DNA of 64,000 nt from Pigmentiphaga sp. NML080357 (GCF_002188465.1 NZ_NINW01000049.1:248001-312000); one strand, 5' to 3'; positions 51,324 to 59,527 are shown, numbered from the stretch's first letter. Numbers and translations: made by a program. The notes: generated from the letters alone by a model not told the origin.

Positions 51324-52728
51324 GCAGGCCGGCCAGGCCTTGCGGCTCGGGCACCGGCAGCGCCAGGCTGCGCGGCCTGCCCACATCGGCCAGGATGGCC
51401 TCCGCCGCCAGCGCGCCGGCGCGCGTGGCGCTTTCCATGCAGAACGGCAGGTCCGTATCGATCCAGTCGCCCGCCAGGAACAGCCCCGGCTCCATCCGCG
51501 TAGGCGGCCGCAGGCTCTCGATGCCTGGACGGGAGCAGGGCACCGACATGGGAATGCGGTGCACGGCGGCGGAGAGCAGCCGCGCCTCGCGGGCTTGCGG
51601 CGCGAAGTCCGCGATCTCCTTCAGGGTCGCCTCGACGATCGCCTCGTCCGACAAGCCATTGGCGCGATGGCTCCAGATGATGTTGGTCGCGATCAGCGAA
51701 CCGGGCCGGGCTCCCTCGCGCACGTTCGAGAGATCATAGAAATCGGTATTGAACTCCCTTGGCGACCAGGGCCGCGCCCAGAAACGCGAGCGGGTGATCT
51801 TGCGGTCGAACCAGAGATAGCAACTGACGTAAGGACTCGGCTCGAACCGGCTCGCCACCCGCGCCAGCGGATGCGACGCCGGCAGCAGCCCGGACAACGC
51901 ATCCGGCGGCACCGCCAGCACGACCGGCGCATCGATGTGCGTCCCGTCGGCCAGCACGACACCCGCCACGGCGCCATCGCGCCGGCGCAGGCCGGCCGCC
52001 GCGCAATCGAAGCGAACCTGCCCGCCGCGGCTTTCGACATGGCGGATCGCCGGCCAGGCGTACAAGTCGCTCAGGCCGACCTTCGGGAAACCGAAGGCCG
52101 GATCGCTGTGGCCCAGCATGTGCCCGAAGATGCGCATCAGCGCCGCCGCCGAACACGCCTCCACCGGCAGGTTCAGGAAGGCCATTGAGGCCGAGGCCCA
52201 GAACCAGTCGATGAATGCCCCGCTCACGCCCTGCGCCTGCAGATAATTCCGCCCGCTCTGGTTATCCAGCGCCCGGATCTCCGCCGGCGTGCTGCGCATC
52301 GTGCGCCACGCCACCGGCACGTTGGACAACAGGCGGTGCAGCGGCACACTGGGCAGCACACGCGGCAAATTGCGGACATAGTGCAGAGGCGCCGGCAACC
52401 CATGCACCTTGAAATGAATCCGCCGCCCCTTGTCCAGCACGGTCAGCAGCTCCTCCGTCTGCCAGCGGATCTGATGCTCCGTCCCCAGCCGCGCCAGCCA
52501 TGCCCGCATGTTGCCGTACTTGTTCAGGAGAATGTGCGGGCCGATATCCACCACGTCCGACGTACCCGGATCCACCCAGCTCCTCGCGCGGCCGCCCGGC
52601 ACGGCGCTCGCTTCCAGCACGACGACACGCATGCCGGCTTCCGCGAGCAGCGTGGCGCAGGACAGGCCGGCGATGCCGGCGCCGACGATGACGGCGTCGG
52701 GGCGTGGGGATGGGGGAGGGAGGGGCAT
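51292..52728 (-). CDS. FAD-dependent oxidoreductase (phytoene-desaturase/amine-oxidase-like)
   Basis: A 478-residue flavoprotein with the Rossmann start AVIVGAGIAGLSCATLLAEAG and the VLEASAVPGGRARSW motif of the phytoene desaturase/squalene-modifying/amine-oxidase group; the C-terminal FAD motif is GLFLAGDWIDTDLPFCMESA. AGGAG precedes ATG 52728. A candidate sigma-54 promoter faces it from the intergenic region shared with the DmpR-type activator, so this gene, uncommonly for the family, may be induced by an aromatic effector. The substrate is not known. Confidence 0.85.
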   Translation of the reverse strand: MPLPPPSPRPDAVIVGAGIAGLSCATLLAEAGMRVVVLEASAVPGGRARSWVDPGTSDVVDIGPHILLNKYGNMRAWLARLGTEHQIRWQTEELLTVLDKGRRIHFKVHGLPAPLHYVRNLPRVLPSVPLHRLLSNVPVAWRTMRSTPAEIRALDNQSGRNYLQAQGVSGAFIDWFWASASMAFLNLPVEACSAAALMRIFGHMLGHSDPAFGFPKVGLSDLYAWPAIRHVESRGGQVRFDCAAAGLRRRDGAVAGVVLADGTHIDAPVVLAVPPDALSGLLPASHPLARVASRFEPSPYVSCYLWFDRKITRSRFWARPWSPREFNTDFYDLSNVREGARPGSLIATNIIWSHRANGLSDEAIVEATLKEIADFAPQAREARLLSAAVHRIPMSVPCSRPGIESLRPPTRMEPGLFLAGDWIDTDLPFCMESATRAGALAAEAILADVGRPRSLALPVPEPQGLAGLLRRRTPAAGR

Positions 52729-52800
52729 GGGGCGCTCCTGGGGTGGAGAGGGGCTGAAAGGGCTGGGGCGCCTCGATGCGCGAGGAAGACATCGTGCCGG

Positions 52801-52819
52801 GTAGCAATGCCCATGCCGG
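52801..52819 (-). promoter_or_regulatory. Candidate sigma-54 (-24/-12) promoter for the FAD oxidoreductase
   Basis: The minus strand reads CCGGCATGGGCATTGCTAC. GG at -24 and GC at -12 are exactly 10 bases apart, with GGCA and TTGC matching the sigma-54 consensus (TGGCAC-N5-TTGC). Transcription would start near 52792, 64 bases before the ATG. The gene across the gap encodes a sigma-54 activator. Confidence 0.6.
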
Positions 52820-52941
52820 CCCCCGCCTGCGCATGGCGGCGGCACTTGCAGGGATGCGCCGCCCTCCCGGATGCGGGCCGCGTCGCAGGGTGCGAGAATA
52901 GGCAAAACATCACTATCGGCATCGACCGGCAGGAGACGATT

Positions 52942-54594
52942 TTGCAAAGCCCCCTGTCTTCCCTGAAATTCAACACCGCCTCGGGCCACATCTGGCTGGA
53001 CGAAGAGCGCATGCTGCTGCTCCACGCCCGCGCCTTGGGCGCCCTGCGCAAGGAACTGTTCGATTCGCTGGGCGTGGAACGTACTCGAGGCCTCCTGGTC
53101 CGCATGGGCTACGCCTCCGGCATGCGCGACGGCGCCTACGCCGTCAAGCGCCGCCGCGCCGGCATGCAGACCAACGAAGCCTTCCTGCTCGGCCCCAAGC
53201 TCCATGCCGTCGAAGGCGTCGTCCAGGTCGAACCCATAGAACTCAGCATCGACCTCGCCAGGAACCACTTCTACGGCGAATTCCTGTGGCGCAACTCCTG
53301 GGAATGCGAAGCCGACGTCCAGGAATACGGCCACGGCGAAGACCCCGCATGCTGGACCCAGATCGGCTATGCGTCCGGCTACTCCAGCGCCTTCATGGGC
53401 TCGCCCATCGTCTACAAGGAAATCGAGTGCCGCGCCCAGGGCGACACCCACTGCCGCATCGTCGGCCAGCCCGCCGACGCGTGGCAGGACGAAGCCTACC
53501 TCAACTACTTCGCGCCCCATCCCTTTGCGGGGCAGTTGATCGAATATTCCATCGGCCTCGAACACCTGCGTTCCTCGTCCACCCGCAAGCCGGCCAACCA
53601 GCCCCTGGCCGGCGCCTCGCCTGCCTTCCTGGCGGCGTTCGATTTGCTGCGCAGCGCGGCGGGCAGCCCCATCACTGTGCTGCTGCAGGGCGAGACCGGC
53701 GTCGGCAAGGAAGTGTTCGCCCGCTGGCTGCATGACAACGGAGAGCGGGCCAAGGGGCCGTTCATCGCCGTCAACTGCGGCGCGATTCCCGCCGACCTGA
53801 TCGAGGCCGAACTGTTCGGCGTGGAGAAGGGCGCCTACACCGGCGCGCATCTGGCCCGCTCCGGCCGCTTCGAGCGCGCGAATGGCGGCACTCTGTTCCT
53901 GGACGAAATCGGCGACTTGCCCCTGGCTATCCAGGTCAAGCTGCTGCGCGCGCTGCAAAGCGGCGAGATCGAGCGCCTGGGCAGCGAGAAAACACAGCGC
54001 GTCGACGTCCGCATCGTCGCGGCTACGAACGTGGATTTGCAGAAAGCCATGCAGGAAGGGCGCTTCCGGCCGGATCTGTACTACCGGCTGAATACCTTTC
54101 CCATCACCATTCCGCCGCTGCGCGAGCGGCGGGCGGATATTCCGGTGCTGGCCAGTCGTTTCCTGCAGAAGTACGGCGGGCTATATGGCAAGAAACCGGG
54201 CGGGCTGACGGATCGGGCGATGCAGGAATTGTTGAATCACCATTGGCCGGGGAATGTGCGCGAACTGGAGAACGTGATCGAGCGCGCGGTGTTGCTCAGT
54301 CCGGATGGGGAGCCGATCGAGGCGACGCATTTGTTCGGGCAGCGGTTGCCGGGCGGGGATTGCGCGGGGCGTGTGGCGGATGGCGGGGAAGTGGTGGAAG
54401 GGGAAGGTGGGGAGATCGATCAGGTTTGTGGGGATTTGATCGAGAGGAATGTGCCGCTGGGGACGCTGGAGCAGGGGATGATGCGGGTGGCGATGCAGCG
54501 GGCGGGGGGGAATTTGAGTAAGGCGGCCAGGTTGTTGGGGATTACGAGGGCGCAGTTGGCTTATCGGTTGAGGAGGGAGGGGATTTTGGTTTAG
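52942..54594 (+). CDS. Sigma-54-dependent aromatic-responsive activator (XylR/DmpR/PoxR type)
   Basis: A 550-residue activator. Domains in order: N-terminal activator region and V4R effector domain (~40-210; GLLVRMGYASGMRDGAYAVK, ECEADVQEYGHGEDPACWTQ, ECRAQGDTHCRIVG), a linker, the AAA+ domain (~235-465; Walker A LLQGETGVGKEVFAR, sigma-54-contact loop GAYTGA, Walker B GGTLFLDEIGDLPL) and a C-terminal Fis-type helix (NLSKAARLLGITRAQLAYRL). TTG 52942 is the start, with AGGAG six bases upstream. GAYTGA instead of GAFTGA is a tolerated variant. Members sense phenol-like compounds, but no phenol hydroxylase genes adjoin it. Confidence 0.92.
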   Translation: MQSPLSSLKFNTASGHIWLDEERMLLLHARALGALRKELFDSLGVERTRGLLVRMGYASGMRDGAYAVKRRRAGMQTNEAFLLGPKLHAVEGVVQVEPIELSIDLARNHFYGEFLWRNSWECEADVQEYGHGEDPACWTQIGYASGYSSAFMGSPIVYKEIECRAQGDTHCRIVGQPADAWQDEAYLNYFAPHPFAGQLIEYSIGLEHLRSSSTRKPANQPLAGASPAFLAAFDLLRSAAGSPITVLLQGETGVGKEVFARWLHDNGERAKGPFIAVNCGAIPADLIEAELFGVEKGAYTGAHLARSGRFERANGGTLFLDEIGDLPLAIQVKLLRALQSGEIERLGSEKTQRVDVRIVAATNVDLQKAMQEGRFRPDLYYRLNTFPITIPPLRERRADIPVLASRFLQKYGGLYGKKPGGLTDRAMQELLNHHWPGNVRELENVIERAVLLSPDGEPIEATHLFGQRLPGGDCAGRVADGGEVVEGEGGEIDQVCGDLIERNVPLGTLEQGMMRVAMQRAGGNLSKAARLLGITRAQLAYRLRREGILV

Positions 54595-54610
54595 GGTTAT
54601 CTGCCCCCCG

Positions 54611-54648
54611 CTTGCTAAGAAATTTCTTCAACGGAGGGTGTTAGCAAG
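54611..54648. terminator. Imperfect stem region after the activator gene
   Basis: Arms CTTGCTAA (54611-54618) and TTAGCAAG (54641-54648) form an 8-bp inverted repeat, and AAGAAATTTCTT (54617-54628) is a smaller dyad inside. It marks the switch from GC-rich to AT-rich sequence and could be a terminator or a recombination scar. Confidence 0.3.
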
Positions 54649-55020
54649 GAGGATGGTTTTTAGGCCCTTTAGAACATCAGAATTCTTGATCTTATTGAAG
54701 CCAAAGGCGAAATGTCCTTGCTCCTGAAGAAAGGACGAAAACCAGGGTTGATCCGAGATAAGAGGCATGGGGTCAAGAAGTTGGCCGTCCTTGCCTGTAA
54801 CGCGATTCGTAAAACTCGGCTTGTCAGAGTCTTCCACTGCGCTTATTAAGAATGTAGCCCGTAAGTAGTATTGGCGAGGATCTCCTTGTCCTGCGACGAG
54901 CCAAATGCGGCTCCCCTCGATGCCACTTGTTCGCTTCTTGGTATATATAGCCAGACTATCAATGTCTAATGCTGGATAGCCCATTTTTTCGGCCTTGTGA
55001 TAAACAACGTAGTCACTCAT
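54628..55020 (-). CDS. Hypothetical protein, AT-rich, likely acquired
   Basis: A 130-residue protein that I do not recognise. It reads as genuine coding sequence (MSDYVVYHKAEKMGYPALDI, IWLVAGQGDPRQYYLRATFL, FGFNKIKNSDVLKGLKTILL) with no signal or membrane segment. Base composition is much more AT-rich than the surrounding genes, which indicates foreign origin. It starts five bases after the stop of a truncated gene whose front is lost at the IS66 boundary, so both were once an operon. Confidence 0.65.
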   Translation of the reverse strand: MSDYVVYHKAEKMGYPALDIDSLAIYTKKRTSGIEGSRIWLVAGQGDPRQYYLRATFLISAVEDSDKPSFTNRVTGKDGQLLDPMPLISDQPWFSSFLQEQGHFAFGFNKIKNSDVLKGLKTILLANTLR

Positions 55021-55025
55021 TACGG

Positions 55026-55088
55026 TTAGATGGGGAATAAGGATTTTTCAAGGTTTGTGATCTCTTGACCGAATCTGTCAAGTTCAAG
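55026..55088 (-). pseudogene. C-terminal 20 codons of a gene truncated by the IS66 element
   Basis: Directly at the left inverted repeat of the IS, the minus strand continues in frame as LELDRFGQEITNLEKSLFPI and stops at 55026, five bases before the hypothetical gene. The composition matches that AT-rich gene, not the IS. The rest of the gene is not found on the other side of the element. Confidence 0.55.
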
Positions 55089-55111
55089 GTAAGCGTCCGA
55101 CGAGGACCGTC
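55089..55111 (+). repeat. IS66 left terminal inverted repeat
   Basis: Begins GTAAGCGTCCGACGAGG and ends ACCGTC. It differs from the right repeat at positions 12, 16 and 17. Confidence 0.9.
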
Positions 55112-55116
55112 TTGCG

Positions 55117-55692
55117 CTACAAACGGATCTCACGCAGCCGCTCTGCCGCATCTTCCAAGCTGAAGGCGTTGGGATCGAAGGGGCTGCCATACCAATCCCG
55201 CAGGTGCGCGTGCTCCGGGTGCTTCGGGTCGGCCATGGCCGCCAGGAAGTGTTCATAACCTGGCACGCCGCCCACGTCTTCAGGCGGGCAGGCATTGGCG
55301 CCGTCCAGGCACTGCGGGTGGCTCATCCGGCCTTGCAAGGGCAACTCGGCCAACACGGTGATCGCGTGCCACCAACTATCGCCGTAATCGTAGAGATAGC
55401 CGAAGTCCTTGCCACCAGCCAAGGCCTTGTTCAAGCGGATACGCTGCTCGCTCTTCAAGTCCGGCTCCGGGTAGTGGGGGTCGGGCTCGCCGTAGTGGAT
55501 GCCATCGATGACGAACTCGTGCAGATGGCCGCCCTCCCAGCCCATGGCCCGCAGGATCGTGACGTGCAGCTTGGGCAAGGTGATGGTGCTGGGCACCACC
55601 ACCACGCGGTGGATAAGAGGCGCGATGTCGCACAGCGCGATCTGCAGCACCATGGCATTGCCTTGCAACGCGTTGACCTTGGACGCCATCAT
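55117..55692 (-). CDS. IS66 passenger: plasmid pRiA4b ORF-3 family protein
   Basis: A 191-residue protein of the pRiA4b ORF-3 family, recognisable by LQIALCDIAPLIHRVVVVP, LHVTILRAMGWEGGHLHEFV, YGEPDPHYPEPD and the YLYDYGDSWWHAITV motif. Function is unknown; the family is common as a passenger in IS66-type elements and on plasmids. ATG 55692 (AAGG upstream) overlaps the stop of tnpC, so it is translated with the transposase genes. Confidence 0.87.
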   Translation of the reverse strand: MMASKVNALQGNAMVLQIALCDIAPLIHRVVVVPSTITLPKLHVTILRAMGWEGGHLHEFVIDGIHYGEPDPHYPEPDLKSEQRIRLNKALAGGKDFGYLYDYGDSWWHAITVLAELPLQGRMSHPQCLDGANACPPEDVGGVPGYEHFLAAMADPKHPEHAHLRDWYGSPFDPNAFSLEDAAERLREIRL

Positions 55693-57206
55693 GCGACCTT
55701 CGCGCTCGAAGCGCACGGGACCAGGTTCCACGGCAACAGTTCGTCCACCCGATTGACAGGGTGATCGCCGATGCGTGCCAGCACCTCGCGCAGATAGGCC
55801 AGCGGTTCGATGCCGTTCATCGCCGCCGTGCCCAGGAGGCTATAAATCGCCGCTGCGCTGTGCCCACCGGTATCCGAGCCTGCGAACAGGTAGTTCTTGC
55901 GCCCGAGCGCCACCCCGCGCAAGGCGCGCTCGGCTGGGTTGTTGTCGATCTCGATGCGGCCATCATCGACGTAACGTGTGAGCGCAGTCCACCGCGCCAG
56001 GGCGTAATGGATCGCCCCGGCCAGCACGGATTTACGCGGCAGGGCACGGACCGCGTCATGCAGCCAGGCGTGCAGCGCGGCCAGCAGCGGCCCCGCCCGG
56101 GCCTGGCGTGCCTGTTGCCGTATTGGCGTCGCCTGGCCGCGTACCTCGGCCTCGATGCCGTACAGAGCCCCGATCCGGGCAATGGCTTGCAACGCCACGG
56201 GGCTGGCCTGCTGCTCGGCGATGTCATAGAACTTGCGCCGCACGTGCGCCCAGCAGGCCGCCTCCTGGATGCGGCCCGTGGCATAAAGCTGATTGAAGCC
56301 CGCGTAGCCATCGGCTTGCAGGATGCCGGCGAAGTCTCGCAAGTGTCGCTGGGGATGCTCACCCTTGCGGTCTGGCGAGTAGCCGAACCATACTGCAACC
56401 GGGTCTGGGCTGCCCGAGGCATGGTCATCTCGCACATAGGTCCACAGCCGCCCAGTCTTCGTCTTGCCACGGCCCGGCGCCAGCACAGGGACCGGCGTAT
56501 CGTCAGCGTGGACCTTGTCGCCGTTCATCACATACCGCTGCAAGGCAGCCACGAGAGGGCGCAGCAAGTGGCTGCTGCCCGCCACCCAGTCAGCCAGCGT
56601 CGAACGCGACAGCGTCACGCCATGGCGGGCATAGATGGCGCTTTGCCGGTACAAGGGTTGATGATCACAGTATTTGGAGACCAGCACCTGGGCCAGTAGA
56701 CCAGGGCCGGCCAGGCCGCGTGCGATCGGGCGGCTTGGAGCCAGCGCTTGCACGATGACATCGCAACGGCCACAGGCCAGTTTGGGTCGCACATGGCGCA
56801 CCACCTTGAAGCTGGCCGGCACGTACTCCAAGACTTCACTGACGTCTTCGCCCAAGGGCTTGAGAGCGCCACCGCACGCCGGGCAGGCGCAGCCGTCGCT
56901 TGCCGCATGGATGATCTCTTCGCGCGGCAGCGTAGACAGTCTCGGGCGGGACTGCCCCGCACGACGCGGGGAACGTGCCACGCACTTGGCCGTAGCCGTC
57001 TCGGGCATGACCTCGGGCAGCGCCTGCGCTGGCTCTTCATACAACGGCAGTTGATCGAGCAAATCCCCCCGCTCGCTGCTGCGCCCGAAGCGCTCACGTC
57101 TGGTCTTGGCCAACTGCCAGCGCAGGTAATCGTTTTCTTGCTTGAGCGCGTCGATCACCGCTTGCAAAGCGGCTTCGCGATCAGTCGAGGCAAGGGGCGT
57201 TGGCAT
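55689..57206 (-). CDS. tnpC: IS66 transposase TnpC
   Basis: A 505-residue DDE transposase. It has the N-terminal coiled coil (ALKQENDYLRWQLAKTRRER), the zinc-finger domain (CACPACGGALKPLGE), the DDE core with Asp in NGDKVHADDTPVPV and ADGYAGFNQLY, and Glu in IEIDNNPAERALRG, then the C-terminal IS66 tail GRKNYLFAGSDTGGHSAAAI. No frameshift or stop is seen, so the enzyme looks active. Confidence 0.95.
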   Translation of the reverse strand: MPTPLASTDREAALQAVIDALKQENDYLRWQLAKTRRERFGRSSERGDLLDQLPLYEEPAQALPEVMPETATAKCVARSPRRAGQSRPRLSTLPREEIIHAASDGCACPACGGALKPLGEDVSEVLEYVPASFKVVRHVRPKLACGRCDVIVQALAPSRPIARGLAGPGLLAQVLVSKYCDHQPLYRQSAIYARHGVTLSRSTLADWVAGSSHLLRPLVAALQRYVMNGDKVHADDTPVPVLAPGRGKTKTGRLWTYVRDDHASGSPDPVAVWFGYSPDRKGEHPQRHLRDFAGILQADGYAGFNQLYATGRIQEAACWAHVRRKFYDIAEQQASPVALQAIARIGALYGIEAEVRGQATPIRQQARQARAGPLLAALHAWLHDAVRALPRKSVLAGAIHYALARWTALTRYVDDGRIEIDNNPAERALRGVALGRKNYLFAGSDTGGHSAAAIYSLLGTAAMNGIEPLAYLREVLARIGDHPVNRVDELLPWNLVPCASSAKVA

Positions 57207-57285
57207 GCCGATATTTTATCGGCGTGGACCTCATGCATAAAGGATTTATCGCAAGGCGTTCGCGATTTCTATTGCCCAGCACGAC

Positions 57286-57627
57286 TCACGCCGCCAGCGT
57301 CGGCGCTGTCCTGCGCGGACTGCGCCAGTCGATGCCTTCGAGTAGCATCGACAACTGCGCTGCCGTCAGCGCTACGCGCCCGTTCTCGGCCTGCGGCCAC
57401 ACGAAGCGCCCCGCTTCCAGCCGCTTGCAGAACAGGCACATCCCATCGCCATCGAACCACAGTACCTTGATGCGATCCCCACGTCGACCACGGAACACGA
57501 ACACGTGACCCCCGAAGGGATCCGCCTGCACGTGCACTTGCACCTTGGCCGCCAGGCCATCGAAGCCGCAGCGCATGTCGGTCACCCCGGCCACGATCCA
57601 GATGCGCGTGTTGGTCGGCGGCAGCAT
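57286..57627 (-). CDS. tnpB: IS66 accessory protein TnpB
   Basis: A 113-residue IS66 Orf2 protein. IWIVAGVTDMRCGFDGLAAK, FVFRGRRGDRIKVLWFDGDG and CLFCKRLEAGRFVWP are diagnostic. It is required with TnpA and TnpC for transposition, though its biochemical role is unclear. It overlaps tnpA by one base. Confidence 0.95.
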   Translation of the reverse strand: MLPPTNTRIWIVAGVTDMRCGFDGLAAKVQVHVQADPFGGHVFVFRGRRGDRIKVLWFDGDGMCLFCKRLEAGRFVWPQAENGRVALTAAQLSMLLEGIDWRSPRRTAPTLAA

Positions 57628-57998
57628 CAGGCGCGCAGCGCAGCGATCGCCGCCTTGAGCAGCACGGGATCAACCGTGCCCGTCACCCGCAAGCGGGTGC
57701 TGCCGATCTCGATCTCCAGCGTCCCCGAGGATACGGCGACTGCCCGAGACGCTTGCCCCGAGGCGACGACATCGACGGCCAGCAGCTCGGACAGCGTATT
57801 GCTGCCAGCCTGGCTGGATCCAGCTACGCCCAGGCGGCCTTCCTCGTAGAGCTTGCGCCAGGCCCACACTTGGTTGGCGTTCACACCATGCTCTCGTGCC
57901 ACCAGAGCGACCGAGGCGCCCGCCCGCAACGAGGCCTCCACGATCTCGCGCTTGCGCGCCACCGGATGATGCTGATACTTGCGGCCCGTGCCTGCCAT
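57627..57998 (-). CDS. tnpA: IS66 accessory protein TnpA
   Basis: A 123-residue helix-turn-helix protein, with the motif RKREIVEASLRAGASVALVA followed by REHGVNANQVWAWRKLYEEG. It is the first gene of the element and probably binds the element's ends. All three tnp genes read in the minus direction from the right repeat. Confidence 0.94.
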   Translation of the reverse strand: MAGTGRKYQHHPVARKREIVEASLRAGASVALVAREHGVNANQVWAWRKLYEEGRLGVAGSSQAGSNTLSELLAVDVVASGQASRAVAVSSGTLEIEIGSTRLRVTGTVDPVLLKAAIAALRA

Positions 57999-58070
57999 GA
58001 TCCGTCCGAAATTCGTGTCCAGAAACCTTTTATGGACATGAATTTGAGTCCGGATCCCTCTTCAGCGAAA

Positions 58071-58093
58071 GACGGTAATCGACGGACGCTTAC
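58071..58093 (-). repeat. IS66 right terminal inverted repeat
   Basis: On the minus strand it begins GTAAGCGTCCGTCGATT and ends ACCGTC. Its outermost bases supply the stop codon (TAA at 58092-58090) of the adjacent Rieske ferredoxin gene. Confidence 0.9.
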
Positions 58094-58476
58094 GTTGCTC
58101 CAGTAGATTCCAGCCATACCGCGCCGTTTGAAATGCTCAGCGGCAACAATTCAAGCGGCGCCTTGCATGGCAATGCCAGGGGCTGGCCAGTTGTGATATC
58201 GAAGACCCCGCCATGAAGAGGGCAGTAAACAAGCGGGCCGACTTGCGCGCCCTCACTCAAGCGTGCATTGCCGTGGGTGCATCGGTCTCGTGTCGCGTAG
58301 TAGCGGCCATCGACTTGGGCAATCAGGATTCGGGGCAGTCCGGTTGGCGCTAGGGACACGGGGCGGCCCGGCAGCACCTCGTCAGTTCCGCATAGAAAAA
58401 TGCGAGATACGCCGGTTTCACTGCTTGCGGTCAAGAATGCTTCACATGCTTGGGAACAGGGCCCTTGCGCTTGCAT
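58090..58476 (-). CDS. Rieske [2Fe-2S] ferredoxin, 3' end set by IS66
   Basis: A ~128-residue electron carrier for a ring-hydroxylating dioxygenase. Cluster ligands: C66-T-H68 and C85-P-L-H88, within RDRCTHGNARL and LVYCPLHGGVFD; the preceding FLCGTDEVLPGRPVSL is typical of dioxygenase ferredoxins. ATG 58476 follows the Bug stop by one base; the frame is open to 58533. The stop codon TAA lies inside the IS66 terminal repeat, so the last residue(s) are altered, but the fold (ending GAVWLE) is complete. It probably feeds the oxygenase at 60348-62055. Confidence 0.85.
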   Translation of the reverse strand: MQAQGPCSQACEAFLTASSETGVSRIFLCGTDEVLPGRPVSLAPTGLPRILIAQVDGRYYATRDRCTHGNARLSEGAQVGPLVYCPLHGGVFDITTGQPLALPCKAPLELLPLSISNGAVWLESTGAT

Positions 58477-58477
58477 A

Positions 58478-59452
58478 TCAACTGGCCGTAATGCCGTTGT
58501 CGTCAACAACCTTCCGCCATTTCTTGAGTTCACTCTTCAGGTAAGTTGCGAAATCGTCGGCGCTGCCGCCCAGCATTTGAAGTTCGCCGCCGGGCGAGAG
58601 ACGTTTGACCACCGCCGGATCCTTTAGCGCTGAATTGACGGCACGGCTCAGCGTTTCGATGATCTGCGTGGGGGTATTGGCGGGAGCCATCAGGCCACTC
58701 CAGGCTGACGATTCAAAGCCGGGTACTCCTTGCTCCATCACGGTCGGCACTTGAGGCAGGGCGCCGATGTGGTCAGCGCTTCCCACCGCGAGCGCGCGCA
58801 GCCGACCCGATTGAATCTGGGGCAGAACATCCAACACCGATCCGAAGGACGCTTGAACTTCGCCGCCGGTGACTGCGACGACCGCAGGCGCACTGCCCCG
58901 GTAGGGGATACCCACCATCTGCATGCCGGTAGCGCCCTTTAGCAGCTCCATCGCGAGATGCGTTGAACTGCCTACGCCATTGTGTGCATAGTTCACGGGT
59001 GCCTTTTTAGAGGCGGCGACAAGGTCCGTCAGATTCTTGACTCCGGACGAGGCGGGGACGACCAAAATGTTCGGGGCGGAGACGAGCAGTGAGATCGGCG
59101 AAAAATCGGCGATAGGATCGTAAGAAATATTCGGTGTCAGAGCCGGCGAAATGGCATTGGGGCCGACCGCCGCCAAGAATAACGTATAGCCATCGGCGGG
59201 CGCCTTCGCAACCTGGGCAGCACCGATTACCCCGTTGGCGCCAACCTTGTTCTCCACTATGAAGCTTTGCTTGAGCGCGGTGCGCAGCGCATCACCGATG
59301 ACCCTGGCTACATGATCGTAATACCCCCCTGCGGGATAGGGCACGACGATTTTCACCGGCCGATCCGGATAAGCCGATTCCGCATGCGCTGTGCTGAGCA
59401 GCAGGGTGGCTCCCAGTCCCAGTCCCAGCGCCATGGCTGACCTACGTAACAT
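58478..59452 (-). CDS. Bug/TctC-family periplasmic solute-binding protein (6 of 6), TphC-like position
   Basis: A 324-residue secreted Bug protein. Signal peptide MLRRSAMALGLGLGATLLLS...AHAE; the ligand loop is VVPYPAGGYYDHVARVI, with two aromatic residues before the Asp, unlike the small residues in most Bug proteins, which may fit an aromatic ligand. PADGYTLFLAAVGPNAISPA and IPYRGSAPAVVAV follow. GGAGA precedes ATG 59452, and a good promoter lies at 59483-59511. In known tph clusters the binding protein TphC, also a Bug member, captures terephthalate. Confidence 0.91.
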   Translation of the reverse strand: MLRRSAMALGLGLGATLLLSTAHAESAYPDRPVKIVVPYPAGGYYDHVARVIGDALRTALKQSFIVENKVGANGVIGAAQVAKAPADGYTLFLAAVGPNAISPALTPNISYDPIADFSPISLLVSAPNILVVPASSGVKNLTDLVAASKKAPVNYAHNGVGSSTHLAMELLKGATGMQMVGIPYRGSAPAVVAVTGGEVQASFGSVLDVLPQIQSGRLRALAVGSADHIGALPQVPTVMEQGVPGFESSAWSGLMAPANTPTQIIETLSRAVNSALKDPAVVKRLSPGGELQMLGGSADDFATYLKSELKKWRKVVDDNGITAS

Positions 59453-59482
59453 AAGTGTCTCCTCGTCTCGTTGGTGCTGGCC

Positions 59483-59511
59483 ACTCTATGGCTCTAGAAA
59501 ATACTTGTCAA
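59483..59511 (-). promoter_or_regulatory. Sigma-70 promoter of the Bug-ferredoxin operon
   Basis: Minus strand: TTGACA (59511-59506), 17 bases, TAGAGT (59488-59483). A perfect -35 and a fair -10 give a start near 59476, 24 bases before the Bug ATG. The dyad at 59514-59527 abuts the -35 box. Confidence 0.7.
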
Positions 59512-59513
59512 CG

Positions 59514-59527
59514 AAATTTCGAAATTT
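59514..59527. promoter_or_regulatory. Operator AAATTTCGAAATTT in the GntR/Bug divergent region
   Basis: A perfect 14-bp palindrome directly beside the -35 of the Bug promoter and ~95 bases from the GntR start. A half-site AAATTTCGA recurs at 59572-59580. The divergent GntR regulator is the likely ligand. Confidence 0.65.

Larger units (their letters stand above)
55089..58093 (-). mobile_element. Complete IS66-family insertion sequence with passenger gene (3005 bp)
   Basis: Terminal inverted repeats at 55089-55111 and 58071-58093 match at 20 of 23 positions, both starting GTAAGCGTCCG. Between them lie tnpA, tnpB and tnpC in the standard order plus a pRiA4b-ORF3-like gene. The 8-base flanks (AGTTCAAG left, GTTGCTCC right) are not a duplication, so the element has probably been involved in a deletion or rearrangement after insertion. 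Confidence 0.92.

Noticed and set aside
51292-53958. 888-codon frame containing the FAD oxidoreductase
   Set aside because: The part beyond 52728 is antisense to the sigma-54 activator; the FAD motif fixes the real start.
54243-54521. Gly/Arg-rich plus-strand frame inside the activator gene
   Set aside because: Frame shadow caused by a G-rich stretch at the end of the sigma-54 activator; no independent ribosome site.
55081-58101. Target-site duplication around IS66
   Set aside because: AGTTCAAG and GTTGCTCC do not match, so no duplication is claimed.
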